DNA from: CAXBES01 sp963974915
GTDB taxonomy: Bacteria; Bacteroidota; Bacteroidia; Flavobacteriales; Flavobacteriaceae
Direction: 5' to 3'
Length of the DNA stretch: 64,000 nucleotides
Assembly: GCA_963974915.1 (NCBI GenBank)
Contig: CAXBES010000008.1
Location: forward strand, 62,001 to 126,000
In this document: piece by piece, positions 54,346 to 62,340 of the stretch
Layout: every line of letters begins with the position of its first letter
Position numbering within the stretch: the stretch's first letter is position 1
Notes under the pieces: model-generated
The model's database searches: none
Seen by the model: only the letters and a program-made list of their open reading frames with translations
What the model was told of the DNA's origin: nothing
Position numbers and translations under genes: made by a program

Positions 54346-55420
54346 AATTGAATATATGTCCATATTTTTTGTTACAATATTTAATGCACGCGGGAAGGTC
54401 TTCAGTGCGAACCAATAAACTGTCATGGATGGTCAAACAGAAGTCTGATTTTATATTTGACAATAAGTCATCAATAAAAATTTTAGATTCCATACAAGTT
54501 ATTATTTGACATATCTTCTTATATCCATTCCTCTTTTTTATTCGCTGCATATAATTAGTTGAGATCTTAAAGAAATTCTTGAAATTATCCTCAATATCAT
54601 GGTATCTCCCATTCTGCCATTGAGTATATTTTGATTTAGCGTCATTTCTATCAATTGACAAACCTATGTCACATAAATATTGGTAAAAATCAAGATTGTT
54701 TTCAAATGGATAATTGAAATTAGGATCAATTACTCCTTTTGATTTTAAATGTTCATATAGTAATGTGGGTTGGCAACAACTCGCATCAACCACGGAGTAT
54801 TTTCCTTTAAAAAACATTCTTAAGTATTCTTTATAACTCCTAATTTCAATTGATGAGTTTTCGGTTTCTATTTCGGCGCCAATATTCATTGTGACCCTAG
54901 TGTGTAATCTTCTGCCAAAACCATCCCTCATTATTATTCCATCAAGACCGAGTTCCTTTAACGAATTAAGGGTGATTTTGTACCAATTCTTTTTGTGGCT
55001 TGAGTTTAGATTTAAAACTTTATGATTTTCAATTTGATCAATATCGATTAAAAATCGATATTTTATACATTGGTTGTAATTGGTATCATAGTAGGGAATT
55101 CTAACTATGACATCATCTTCAAAAAGATTTCTCTCTATTATCCTTTCATTCTTTGAGTAGTAGTCAATAATTTTATTTTCCAACAATATATTTACATATT
55201 GCTTATATCTTGAATTGGTTCCTTTTAAATAATCTGAGGGAGCATCGAAGTATGAGTAACGGGATAATCCTCTCTTAGAGAACTTCCATTCGGGTTTGGT
55301 CTTCTTTAGAAATACTAACGAGTTAAAAACTTCAATTAGAGATTTTTTAAATGTCTTATTTCTCTTAATTGAGTTTAATAGGTTTTCAATTTCTATCGGT
55401 AAAATTATTTCTTGTTTCAT
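54326..55420 (-). CDS. Mobile-element protein with weak polymerase-like motifs
   Basis: The 364-residue protein has GRRLHTRVTMNI near the middle, then YSVVDASCCQPTLLYEHL (similar to the D-x-S-x-x-Q-P motif of a protein family common in phages and integrative elements), and near the C-terminus ITCMESKIFIDDLLS and CLTIHDSLLV. The last resembles the His-Asp motif C of family A polymerases, and the first Asp could be motif A. Whether it has polymerase activity is open; the motifs are imperfect (CC in place of NS). It is on the opposite strand from its neighbours. Confidence 0.7.
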   Translation of the reverse strand: MKQEIILPIEIENLLNSIKRNKTFKKSLIEVFNSLVFLKKTKPEWKFSKRGLSRYSYFDAPSDYLKGTNSRYKQYVNILLENKIIDYYSKNERIIERNLFEDDVIVRIPYYDTNYNQCIKYRFLIDIDQIENHKVLNLNSSHKKNWYKITLNSLKELGLDGIIMRDGFGRRLHTRVTMNIGAEIETENSSIEIRSYKEYLRMFFKGKYSVVDASCCQPTLLYEHLKSKGVIDPNFNYPFENNLDFYQYLCDIGLSIDRNDAKSKYTQWQNGRYHDIEDNFKNFFKISTNYMQRIKKRNGYKKICQIITCMESKIFIDDLLSNIKSDFCLTIHDSLLVRTEDLPACIKYCNKKYGHIFNFKSETF

Positions 55421-55585
55421 TTTTCAGTTTTTGTTTTTTTAGTCTTGAAATCTTGAAAAGTTTATTTTTTAAAGAGTTAAATGACGATTAATTTATTTTA
55501 TAATATTTAATTATTATATATATCATGTTTCTCTCGCTCACTTTTGAGAAAATTCATAGCGAAAGACTAAAAAAATTATTATAGG

Positions 55586-55909
55586 ATGGAAAAACTCGAC
55601 CAAATACTGAATAGAATCTCACGAAGTGATAAGTCACTGAAAAAGCTTCAAAAGAAAGTGAAGGGAGTTTTCTTGGGGAGTCAACTATATCTCATAGAAG
55701 AACATCTTTATAATGTAGATTTCGTATTTGAAAAATTTCTAGAAGTTGATGGGACTTGGATTTCAGATATATCAATTAACCATCCTGAAAAAGTGAAGAA
55801 AGCCATTTTCGACAATGACCTGAAAGAATTATTAAATGAAAGAATTTTCGAGGTATTGATTCAACTAACCAAGACCGACAATGTTTTCAAAATTATCAAT
55901 CGGTATTGA
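55586..55909 (+). CDS. Small hypothetical protein
   Basis: This 107-residue, charged, probably helical protein (LDQILNRISRSDKSLKKLQKKVKG ... LNERIFEVLIQLTKTDNVFKIIN) has no recognised domain. A modest AGG lies just before its ATG. Its layout (an N-terminal helix, a central segment, and a C-terminal helix ending in KIINR) faintly resembles the next gene's product, which ends MRIINS, but I cannot claim homology. Confidence 0.6.
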   Translation: MEKLDQILNRISRSDKSLKKLQKKVKGVFLGSQLYLIEEHLYNVDFVFEKFLEVDGTWISDISINHPEKVKKAIFDNDLKELLNERIFEVLIQLTKTDNVFKIINRY

Positions 55910-55973
55910 TTGCAGGTTTCCTCTTTAGTCAAGAACTTAAATAGTTGTTTGGGAAGAATAGCTTACTATAATT

Positions 55974-56003
55974 GGATATATTCCAGAATTATGGAATATA
56001 TCC
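55974..56003 (+). promoter_or_regulatory. Perfect 12-bp inverted repeat at a promoter (operator candidate)
   Basis: GGATATATTCCA at 55974-55985 is exactly complementary to TGGAATATATCC at 55992-56003 with a 6-bp spacer. It ends one base before a TATATTTG -7 box at 56005-56012 and therefore covers the -33 region of the gene at 56036. This is the arrangement of a repressor or activator site. Confidence 0.65.
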
Positions 56004-56004
56004 T

Positions 56005-56012
56005 TATATTTG
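56005..56012 (+). promoter_or_regulatory. -7 box of the small gene at 56036
   Basis: TATATTTG matches the Bacteroidota TAnnTTTG consensus exactly, 23 bp before the ATG. No good -33 element is seen; the inverted repeat occupies that place, which suggests dependence on an activator or control by a repressor. Confidence 0.55.
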
Positions 56013-56035
56013 TGTGTCGGCTAAATTAATAAATT

Positions 56036-56389
56036 ATGGAATTAGATTATGACTATTTATTGAACTCCGTTTTAAATAGTATTCAGCATCACGAGAGAAC
56101 ATTCAGACAACTGGAAAAAGAAATTAAACATTTTCTTGTTTTTTCTGTGGAAGAACCATCTCCATTTTTAGGAGAACCAGCGATTGATGTTAGTTTTCAC
56201 TTCAATGGTTTTCGCAAACATTTGAATGAAATTAATAAGTGGCATTTCAAATTCTACATGTATTCAAAAGACCGGGGAGTTCGTTTTTTAGGAAGACACG
56301 AGCATTATCCTGAATTGATCAAAAGTTTGTATGAAAAGATCCAAGATATTGCTCGGGTGGAACAGACTATGAGGATAATTAATTCTTAA
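56036..56389 (+). CDS. Small hypothetical protein under its own regulated promoter
   Basis: This 117-residue soluble protein (DYDYLLNSVLNSIQHHERTFRQLEKEIKHFLVF ... KWHFKFYMYSKDRGVRFLGRHEHYPELIKSLYEKIQDIARVEQTMRIIN) is of no family known to me. It has an exact -7 box and a perfect inverted repeat immediately upstream, better regulatory signals than most genes here. It converges on the integrase gene with a few bases of overlap at the stops. Possibly involved in island mobility or its control. Confidence 0.62.
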   Translation: MELDYDYLLNSVLNSIQHHERTFRQLEKEIKHFLVFSVEEPSPFLGEPAIDVSFHFNGFRKHLNEINKWHFKFYMYSKDRGVRFLGRHEHYPELIKSLYEKIQDIARVEQTMRIINS

Positions 56390-57837
56390 CTCAATAAATC
56401 GTAGGTAAATACTTCGTTTGTTTCTCTCACTTGATCGTGTAATATTTTATCATCAATACCTTTTAAATAACTCTGGGTTGTTTTAATGTTTTTGTGTCCC
56501 AAGAGGTTCATAATATGTATCAAATTCATATTAGATTTTACACACTTATGAGCAAAGGTATGTCGAGCAGTGTGACTACTTATAGTGATACCTGAGTTCA
56601 TTAATTCATCCAGATTTTTTAAAGACTTATTGTAGGGTACCTGACGACTTTCAAATTGAGATCTTTGGCTTTTAGTAAATGTTCTTTTCATGTCAAATTC
56701 AACATCTTCAAACACTTCATTATCTAAAAAATCTAAAATAAAATGGTTTAGATTAGATTTTCTTTTCTTTTTAAAATATCTAATTTGTCTCTCGTAAATA
56801 TCTTTATAAACATTCTTTAATTTTTCCTTAATCCAAAGATTTCCCTCGTCTTTTGAAGAATCTCCTGTTGTTGATATGGAATAAAATAAATTCTCTAAAC
56901 CACTAATTGACATTGGTCCCAAATTCGTTTCAATAGGTTTTTCATCATAATAGATTTTATAGAATTCATCTTTATCAACAAAATAAAATAAATACTTTAA
57001 TAATTCTTTTGTTATATGTATCCTAAGTGGCGTCTTTGTTTTAAATTGAATAATGTCTATTTTATCACCTTTCTCATCAAAGTGTAAATTTTTATACCTA
57101 ATTGTCATCAAATCACTAATCCTTATTCCCTGAGCAAAAATTTGAACAAGAAATCTAATACGAGTATTTTCAATTTTTGAACCTCTTTCAAAACAATTAA
57201 AATTTAATCCTTGAATATGACTGATGGTTAAATACTCTTTTATACTCTCACCATTAGGGATTTTGTAAATATTGTAAGGATCTTTTTTTGGAGTAAATAA
57301 GTATCTTTTTACCGCCCTCCTGTAAATTGATTTTTGAGATTTTATATATTTATTTTGAGTGGTCAACGACAATTCTTTTGATAATAAATGGTCTTCGAAA
57401 TCTTCCAAAAACTGAAAATCTATTTCATCGAAATACAAGTTTGTTTTACCCTTTTCTTTTAATAAAGACTTTAATTGGTTAAATGAAGAATTATAGCTTT
57501 TTTTAGTTCCCCTCTTTTTTCGTTGTTCATATTTATCTATCCATGTCTGAAAGTAATCTACAAAGGACATTTTTTTATTGGTTACATTTTTTTCGTTTTC
57601 GGAAGTTTTATTTTTTAACTGATTAATTTTAGATTCAATCATATTATTTAATTCAACACTCCGAGGATGATTTGCTCTAACTTTTCTTTTGGTTTTGTTC
57701 CAAAACTTAACTTCAATCGTTTCAATTTGGTTGTCATTAATATTAGAATATGAATAAGTCCTATCATTGTTGTAATATTGTACTTTTAAATTTCCAATTT
57801 TCTTATTGCTTTTATTTACTCTTAAATATCCTTTCAT
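56386..57837 (-). CDS. Tyrosine recombinase (island integrase)
   Basis: The 483 residues show an N-terminal arm-binding region, a SAM-like core-binding domain (SFVDYFQTWIDKYEQRKKRGTKKSYNSSFNQL) and the phage-integrase catalytic domain. Catalytic residues visible are the Arg in QGIRISDLM, H422-x-x-R425 in SHTARH, H448 in GHKN and the nucleophile Tyr457 in TTQSYLKG. A roughly 100-residue insertion around residues 290-395 makes it longer than the usual 400 or so residues of Bacteroidota integrases. It lies next to the right attachment site and is transcribed inward; the GTGTAAAACA arm-type repeats lie in its upstream region, so binding could also regulate it. Confidence 0.93.
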   Translation of the reverse strand: MKGYLRVNKSNKKIGNLKVQYYNNDRTYSYSNINDNQIETIEVKFWNKTKRKVRANHPRSVELNNMIESKINQLKNKTSENEKNVTNKKMSFVDYFQTWIDKYEQRKKRGTKKSYNSSFNQLKSLLKEKGKTNLYFDEIDFQFLEDFEDHLLSKELSLTTQNKYIKSQKSIYRRAVKRYLFTPKKDPYNIYKIPNGESIKEYLTISHIQGLNFNCFERGSKIENTRIRFLVQIFAQGIRISDLMTIRYKNLHFDEKGDKIDIIQFKTKTPLRIHITKELLKYLFYFVDKDEFYKIYYDEKPIETNLGPMSISGLENLFYSISTTGDSSKDEGNLWIKEKLKNVYKDIYERQIRYFKKKRKSNLNHFILDFLDNEVFEDVEFDMKRTFTKSQRSQFESRQVPYNKSLKNLDELMNSGITISSHTARHTFAHKCVKSNMNLIHIMNLLGHKNIKTTQSYLKGIDDKILHDQVRETNEVFTYDLLS

Positions 57838-57867
57838 AAACTTGTGTTTGAGAAAACATAAAGATAA

Positions 57868-57893
57868 GTGTAAAACAAGTGTAAAACAATTTT
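57868..57893 (+). repeat. Right integrase arm-type direct repeats
   Basis: GTGTAAAACA at 57868-57877 and GTGTAAAACAATTTT at 57879-57893 repeat the pair seen at 13331-13358, in the same orientation but 11 instead of 13 bp apart. They lie between the integrase start and the attachment core. Confidence 0.65.
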
Positions 57894-57981
57894 AAAAACC
57901 AATATTAGAAATATAAATATAACCTCTTGAAAAACAATAGTTAATAACTGTGAATCACATACTTGGGTGTTTCAAGTGGTT

Positions 57982-57994
57982 CTGGAGGTACCAC
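57982..57994 (+). repeat. attR: copy of the tRNA-Phe 3' end
   Basis: CTGGAGGTACCAC is identical to 13273-13285. It marks the right border of the island; the sequence after it is core genome and begins with a terminator suited to the tRNA. Confidence 0.8.
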
Positions 57995-58003
57995 TTAACT
58001 CAC

Positions 58004-58032
58004 AAAACCCACTCAATTGAGTGGGTTTTTTG
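58004..58032 (+). terminator. Perfect palindromic terminator, probably the original tRNA-Phe terminator
   Basis: AAAACCCACTCAA (58004-58016) and TTGAGTGGGTTTT (58017-58029) form a perfect 13-bp inverted repeat followed by T. It is now separated from its tRNA by the roughly 44.7-kb insertion. Confidence 0.75.
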
Positions 58033-58138
58033 TTTCGTAAACGTAAAAGGACTAAAAACTGCAGCCTCAATTAAACTGCTGAAGCGATGTTTTTTATCTT
58101 TTTATATATAATAGTATATTGCAGCAAAATCCAAGATA

Positions 58139-58723
58139 ATGAAACTCGTCAAAATAGCCGTTTTTCTATTGTTTACTTCCTTAGGAACGACGTTTGCTCA
58201 AAATCAAGATCTTATCCCGAATCGAACCGAAGCGAATAAAATTGATATAGAAAAGCTTTCTTTTATCGAAAATTTTCCTTCCGAAAAACAACTATTTGTA
58301 GTGATATTCGTTGGAACAGATTGTCCTATATCACAGAAGTATGTTCACACCCTTCGCACTATACATGAAAAATATAAGTCTGAAGTAGAGTTTATCGGAA
58401 TTATTCCTCATAACTTTTCTGAAGAAAAAATTACAAATTTTAAGCAGGAATACCGAATTCCATTTAAATTGATAAAAGACCGAGAAAATAAATTTGCAAA
58501 AGCACTTCACGCTTCTGTAACCCCCGAAGTATTCTTCTTTAACCGCGACGGAAACCTATACTATGACGGAGCAATAGACAATTGGTTTTTCGCACTCGGG
58601 AAAAATCGGCGTAAGGCTTCCGAACATTATTTAAAAGATGCCATCGAAAATGTACAACTAGGTGCCCCCGTCATGGTATCACACCGAGATGCAGTAGGAT
58701 GCTTTATTGAATTAAAACATTAA
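58139..58723 (+). CDS. Secreted redoxin / thioredoxin-like protein
   Basis: The 194-residue protein has a signal peptide (KIAVFLLFTSLGTTFAQ) and an AhpC/redoxin-type thioredoxin fold: LFVVIFVGTDCPISQKYVHTLRTIHEKY, then FKLIKDRENKFAKALHASVTPEVFFFNRDG with the cis-Pro after VT. Only one Cys stands at the active site (DCPIS), so it is not a classic CxxC thioredoxin. Its stop shares a base with the start of the cytochrome c/monooxygenase-like gene. Such pairs are known in Bacteroidota and planctomycetes and suggest a periplasmic redox role. Confidence 0.85.
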   Translation: MKLVKIAVFLLFTSLGTTFAQNQDLIPNRTEANKIDIEKLSFIENFPSEKQLFVVIFVGTDCPISQKYVHTLRTIHEKYKSEVEFIGIIPHNFSEEKITNFKQEYRIPFKLIKDRENKFAKALHASVTPEVFFFNRDGNLYYDGAIDNWFFALGKNRRKASEHYLKDAIENVQLGAPVMVSHRDAVGCFIELKH

Positions 58724-59952
58724 TGAGATACTGGAACATTATATTTCTCAATTTTCTACTTTTAAGTAGTATCACATCCATTGCTCAAAAGGAGGTAACA
58801 TACCATGGGCAAATTGAGCGTATTATAATTAATAATTGTGCAGTTTGCCATAAGCCAAATGGTTACGGACCATTTCCACTAACGACGTATAAGGAGGTAA
58901 AAAGTAAAGGATCATTTATAGGTCATGTGGTTAAAACGCGATACATGCCTCCCTGGAAAGCAGATCCAACTTTTAGCAGTTTCAAAAATGAACGTGTACT
59001 CCCCGAAGAAGATATTCAGTTAATTCTGGACTGGATCGACGGGGGAATGCCAAAAGGCAAAAATACTGATACCTCTCTACCCATACCCGGTTTAATGGAG
59101 GACAGAACGCCGGACCTGGTGCTGGAAATGAATGATTCTTATCAACTTTCAGATGAAGGCATTGAAGACTATCGGTTTTTTAATATTCCAACCAATTTAG
59201 AAGAAGACACCTATATCCAATCTATTAATTATGTACCGGGAAATAAACGCTATGTTCATCATAGCCGTGTAATGGCAGATACCACAAATTTAATTAGGGG
59301 TATTGATGGACTCTCAGAGTTTGATCCTAAAGCTCTTGAATTTCAGAAAAACCCATTGGCAGACGAATTTCTTTATGGCTGGGTTCCCGGGAACCTCCCA
59401 CTACTTTACCCCCCGGGAACAGGAAAAAAATTACACGCAAATACAGATTTGATCCTAAATGTGCACTATGCTCCTACTTCTTCAGAACAAGAAGACAAAT
59501 CACGTATCGAACTCTTTTTCTCTAAAGAAGAAGTTAATAATGATATTAAAACCCTGACAATTACCGAAAATCATATCTCTAATAAACCGTTTTTACTAAA
59601 AGCCGATACTAAACCTATATTTTATGTGAGTTATACGTTGAGAAACGATATGAATATTGTTTCCCTGCTCCCACATATGCACTTTCTGGGAAAGAGTTTT
59701 AAAGCTGTTGCCGCTACTCCCGAAGGAGAGGCGATTCCCCTTATAAAAATAGACGATTGGGATTTTAACTGGCAGAGCTCTTATTTATTCGAAGATCCAC
59801 TTTTTGTTCCCAAAGGTTCTATTATTCTAATTGTAGCCGAATACGATAATACCGAAGAAAACGAATACAATCCGAACTCGCCTCCAATTGACGTAGGACT
59901 TGGTTGGAATTCAACAGACGAAATGATGAATCTTATCTTCTACTATTATTAG
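58723..59952 (+). CDS. Cytochrome c / copper type II monooxygenase-like secreted protein
   Basis: The 409-residue protein has a signal peptide, a single heme-binding motif CAVCH (C39, C42, H43) in a short cytochrome c domain with a distal Met region (TRYMPPWKADP), and a C-terminal PHM-like domain with His-rich copper-type sequences (YVHHSRVM, NVHYAP, LLPHMHFLGK). Proteins with this layout may oxidise small substrates in the periplasm. It is translationally coupled to the redoxin gene. The substrate is unknown. Confidence 0.85.
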   Translation: MRYWNIIFLNFLLLSSITSIAQKEVTYHGQIERIIINNCAVCHKPNGYGPFPLTTYKEVKSKGSFIGHVVKTRYMPPWKADPTFSSFKNERVLPEEDIQLILDWIDGGMPKGKNTDTSLPIPGLMEDRTPDLVLEMNDSYQLSDEGIEDYRFFNIPTNLEEDTYIQSINYVPGNKRYVHHSRVMADTTNLIRGIDGLSEFDPKALEFQKNPLADEFLYGWVPGNLPLLYPPGTGKKLHANTDLILNVHYAPTSSEQEDKSRIELFFSKEEVNNDIKTLTITENHISNKPFLLKADTKPIFYVSYTLRNDMNIVSLLPHMHFLGKSFKAVAATPEGEAIPLIKIDDWDFNWQSSYLFEDPLFVPKGSIILIVAEYDNTEENEYNPNSPPIDVGLGWNSTDEMMNLIFYYY

Positions 59953-60072
59953 CAATATTATTTTAATAAGGCAAATAATCTTCACTTGAATAGCATCGAC
60001 CACAAGTCTTTTATATCTTCTCTTCTGAATCCAAACTATATCAATTAACTTTGTATTTCAAAACTCTTATTT

Positions 60073-60996
60073 ATGAATCAGGAGGAAATAATTAAAGCAA
60101 TAAATGAAAAATACGGTGCTCTTGGTGAAAATCCCGACACTTATTTAAAAGGTTTGTTGCAAGCCAAGCCTATAAATTATTGGGACTATATTGAAGTAGA
60201 CACTTTGCTTTCGCTTCAGAAACCTCGCACCGACTTTAAAGATGAATCCATTTTTATAATGTATCATCAGGTAACAGAGTTGGTACTTAAAATGATGATT
60301 CATGAAATAAAGCAATTGTGTTTAGACGATATTACTTCCGAAGAAATTTGGCTGGACAAGATCAATAGACTCAATCGATATACTCAAATGCTGATCACCT
60401 CCTTCGATATTATGCAAGATGGAATGAGTTATGACGATTACAATGTGTTTAGAGCTACGCTTACACCAGCCAGCGGATTCCAGAGTGCGCAGTTTCGTTA
60501 TCTTGAGATCTTTTGCACTAAACTCGAAAACCTTATCAACAAAGAGGGAAAAAACAGACTTCCTTCAAATCCAACCACAGAAGACTATTTCGAAAACATC
60601 TATTGGAAAGATGCCGGATACAATCGTAAAACCGGTAAAAAAACACTTACCCTGCGTCAGTTTGAAGAAAAATATCAGGAAAAGTTTATTGCTCTTTCTG
60701 AAAAATTAAAAGGTAAAACTCTTGAGGAACGAATTTCTCAATTAGCCGACCCTTCGGAAGCTTTAACTCAGAAACTAAAAGAGTTTGACCACCTTTACAA
60801 TGTGGCATGGCCCATGGTACACCTCAACACAGCCAATCATTATTTAAATAAAAAAGGTGAAAATCAAGCAGCCACAGGTGGTTCTGAATGGCAGAAATAT
60901 TTACACCCCAAATACCAGCAACGCAAGTTCTTTCCAAATATTTGGACTTCCGAAGAAAAAGAAAATTGGGGTCAAAATACAAGTGAGTCCTTATGA
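60073..60996 (+). CDS. Tryptophan 2,3-dioxygenase family protein
   Basis: The 307-residue protein carries the TDO pattern: FIMYHQVTELVLKMMIHEI (substrate-binding His/Tyr region), SFDIMQDGMSYDDYNVFRATLTPASGFQSAQFRYLEIF, and a later HLYNVAWPMVHLNTANHYL with the proximal heme His. TDO opens the indole ring of tryptophan to N-formylkynurenine, the first step of the kynurenine pathway. The TPASGFQS stretch is well kept. It is followed by a gene for an outer-membrane-type protein. Confidence 0.92.
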   Translation: MNQEEIIKAINEKYGALGENPDTYLKGLLQAKPINYWDYIEVDTLLSLQKPRTDFKDESIFIMYHQVTELVLKMMIHEIKQLCLDDITSEEIWLDKINRLNRYTQMLITSFDIMQDGMSYDDYNVFRATLTPASGFQSAQFRYLEIFCTKLENLINKEGKNRLPSNPTTEDYFENIYWKDAGYNRKTGKKTLTLRQFEEKYQEKFIALSEKLKGKTLEERISQLADPSEALTQKLKEFDHLYNVAWPMVHLNTANHYLNKKGENQAATGGSEWQKYLHPKYQQRKFFPNIWTSEEKENWGQNTSESL

Positions 60997-61012
60997 CAAA
61001 TAAATCAATAAA

Positions 61013-61771
61013 ATGCGTTTCAAATTACCAATAAGTCTTCTCTTTTTTCTTCTTTCATTTAATATATCTGCGCAAATCCTAAATGCAGAATCTCTTCGTA
61101 AAGTAACCGATACAAGCGGATTCTCGGGTTCGGGTAGTTTAAATTTTGCTTTGAAACGAAACACGAATAACTTTCTTACGCTGTCCACTAATATTCATAT
61201 TCAATACAAAATGAACAATCATTTGTTCCTTTTTAAGAACGATTTTAATTTTCAAAAAATTGAAGGAGACAGGTTCGAAAATAGCGGAATCCAGCATCTG
61301 CGTTACAACTACAAGTTTTCTCCCCGAATTGCCTGGGAATTCTTTGCGCAAGGGCAATACAATAAGGTTTCTAAGATCGATTTTCGTGGCTTAGTGGGTA
61401 CCGGTCCGCGTTTCAAATTAACCAATTCTGAAAATTATAAATTTTACCTGGGAACACTTGTAATGTATGAATACGAAGAAATTGATGACGGCATTACCCC
61501 AATTCAAAAAGACATTAGAGGTAGCACCTATTTATCTTTTAGTATTTACCCTGCTGAAAATATCAGCTTTGTGAGTACCACCTATTACCAACCCCGCATA
61601 AACAATTTTAACGATTACCGAATTTCTAGTCAGACGGCTTTGGTAGTTACTTTAATCAAGAATTTCGGTCTAAAGACCGCATACACATTTACTTACGATT
61701 CGTTTCCAGCTATTGGCATACCTAATTCCCAATACGATTTTACCACAGGGCTCAATTATAGTTTCGATTAA
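61013..61771 (+). CDS. DUF481-like outer-membrane beta-barrel protein
   Basis: This 252-residue protein has a signal peptide (LPISLLFFLLSFNISAQ) followed by alternating beta-strands with aromatic ends, for example LNFALKRNTNNFLTLSTNI, LRYNYKFSPRIAWEFFAQGQYN and SRIN-type turns, ending in a terminal aromatic-containing strand (YDFTTGLNYSFD). The pattern fits the DUF481 family of salt-induced barrels. Start ATG lies 16 bases after the TDO stop. Function unknown. Confidence 0.78.
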   Translation: MRFKLPISLLFFLLSFNISAQILNAESLRKVTDTSGFSGSGSLNFALKRNTNNFLTLSTNIHIQYKMNNHLFLFKNDFNFQKIEGDRFENSGIQHLRYNYKFSPRIAWEFFAQGQYNKVSKIDFRGLVGTGPRFKLTNSENYKFYLGTLVMYEYEEIDDGITPIQKDIRGSTYLSFSIYPAENISFVSTTYYQPRINNFNDYRISSQTALVVTLIKNFGLKTAYTFTYDSFPAIGIPNSQYDFTTGLNYSFD

Positions 61772-61877
61772 CTTTAAAACTTTAGTAAGCTTTTTGCCCG
61801 AAAAGAGACTACTTTCCTATATTTACCTAATTCAAAAACCAACAGTAGCAGATTTTCGTAAATATATAAATTGAATT

Positions 61878-62216
61878 ATGGCAGCAAATAATTATTACGA
61901 TCCGGCAGATCTTCGCAAGTTCTCTAATATCACTGAATGGAGTGAGGAACTCGGTACTAAATTCTTTGATTATTATGGTAAAGTATTCGAAGAGGGTGCT
62001 TTGACAGCGAGAGAAAAGGCTTTAATCGCTTTGGCGGTGGCACATACAGAACAGTGCCCTTATTGTATAGATGCTTATACAAAAGACACCCTTCAAAGGG
62101 GTGTTACAAAAGAGCAAATGATGGAAGCCATTCATGTGGGCGCCGCGATTAAAAGTGGAGCAACTCTAGTGCATGGAACTATGATGATGAACAAAGTAAA
62201 TAAATTAGAAATGTAA
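61878..62216 (+). CDS. Arsenosugar-associated peroxidase-like protein (carboxymuconolactone decarboxylase family)
   Basis: The 112-residue protein is an AhpD/CMD-like all-helical domain with the active-site pattern AHTEQCPYCIDAYTKD (C60, C63) and a downstream His in MEAIHVGAAI. It matches the subgroup found beside ArsS in arsenosugar biosynthesis clusters. Such proteins may remove peroxides or help thiol redox. ArsS follows about 125 bp downstream. Confidence 0.9.
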   Translation: MAANNYYDPADLRKFSNITEWSEELGTKFFDYYGKVFEEGALTAREKALIALAVAHTEQCPYCIDAYTKDTLQRGVTKEQMMEAIHVGAAIKSGATLVHGTMMMNKVNKLEM

Positions 62217-62340
62217 GTACGCGGTTAGATTTGCACCCAAAAGTTTAAAAGTAGCTTCCTCAGAATTTTAGGGGGATCTTTTTACAAATTACGAATACCG
62301 CTTCACAGCAAACTATAACATAAATAAGTCGAAACTCTTT

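Larger units (their letters stand above)
57838..58138. other. Right island boundary region
   Basis: This gap of 301 bp between the integrase and the first flank gene has no coding frame. It contains the right arm-type repeats, the attR core and the hairpin terminator that probably once ended the tRNA-Phe transcript, each listed separately. Confidence 0.7.

Noticed and set aside
13285..58000. CRISPR array or Cas genes
   Set aside because: No regularly spaced identical repeats and no Cas-like motifs were seen.
13285..58000. Integrative conjugative element or complete prophage
   Set aside because: No relaxase, type IV secretion, capsid, tail or terminase genes are visible. It is a non-conjugative island.
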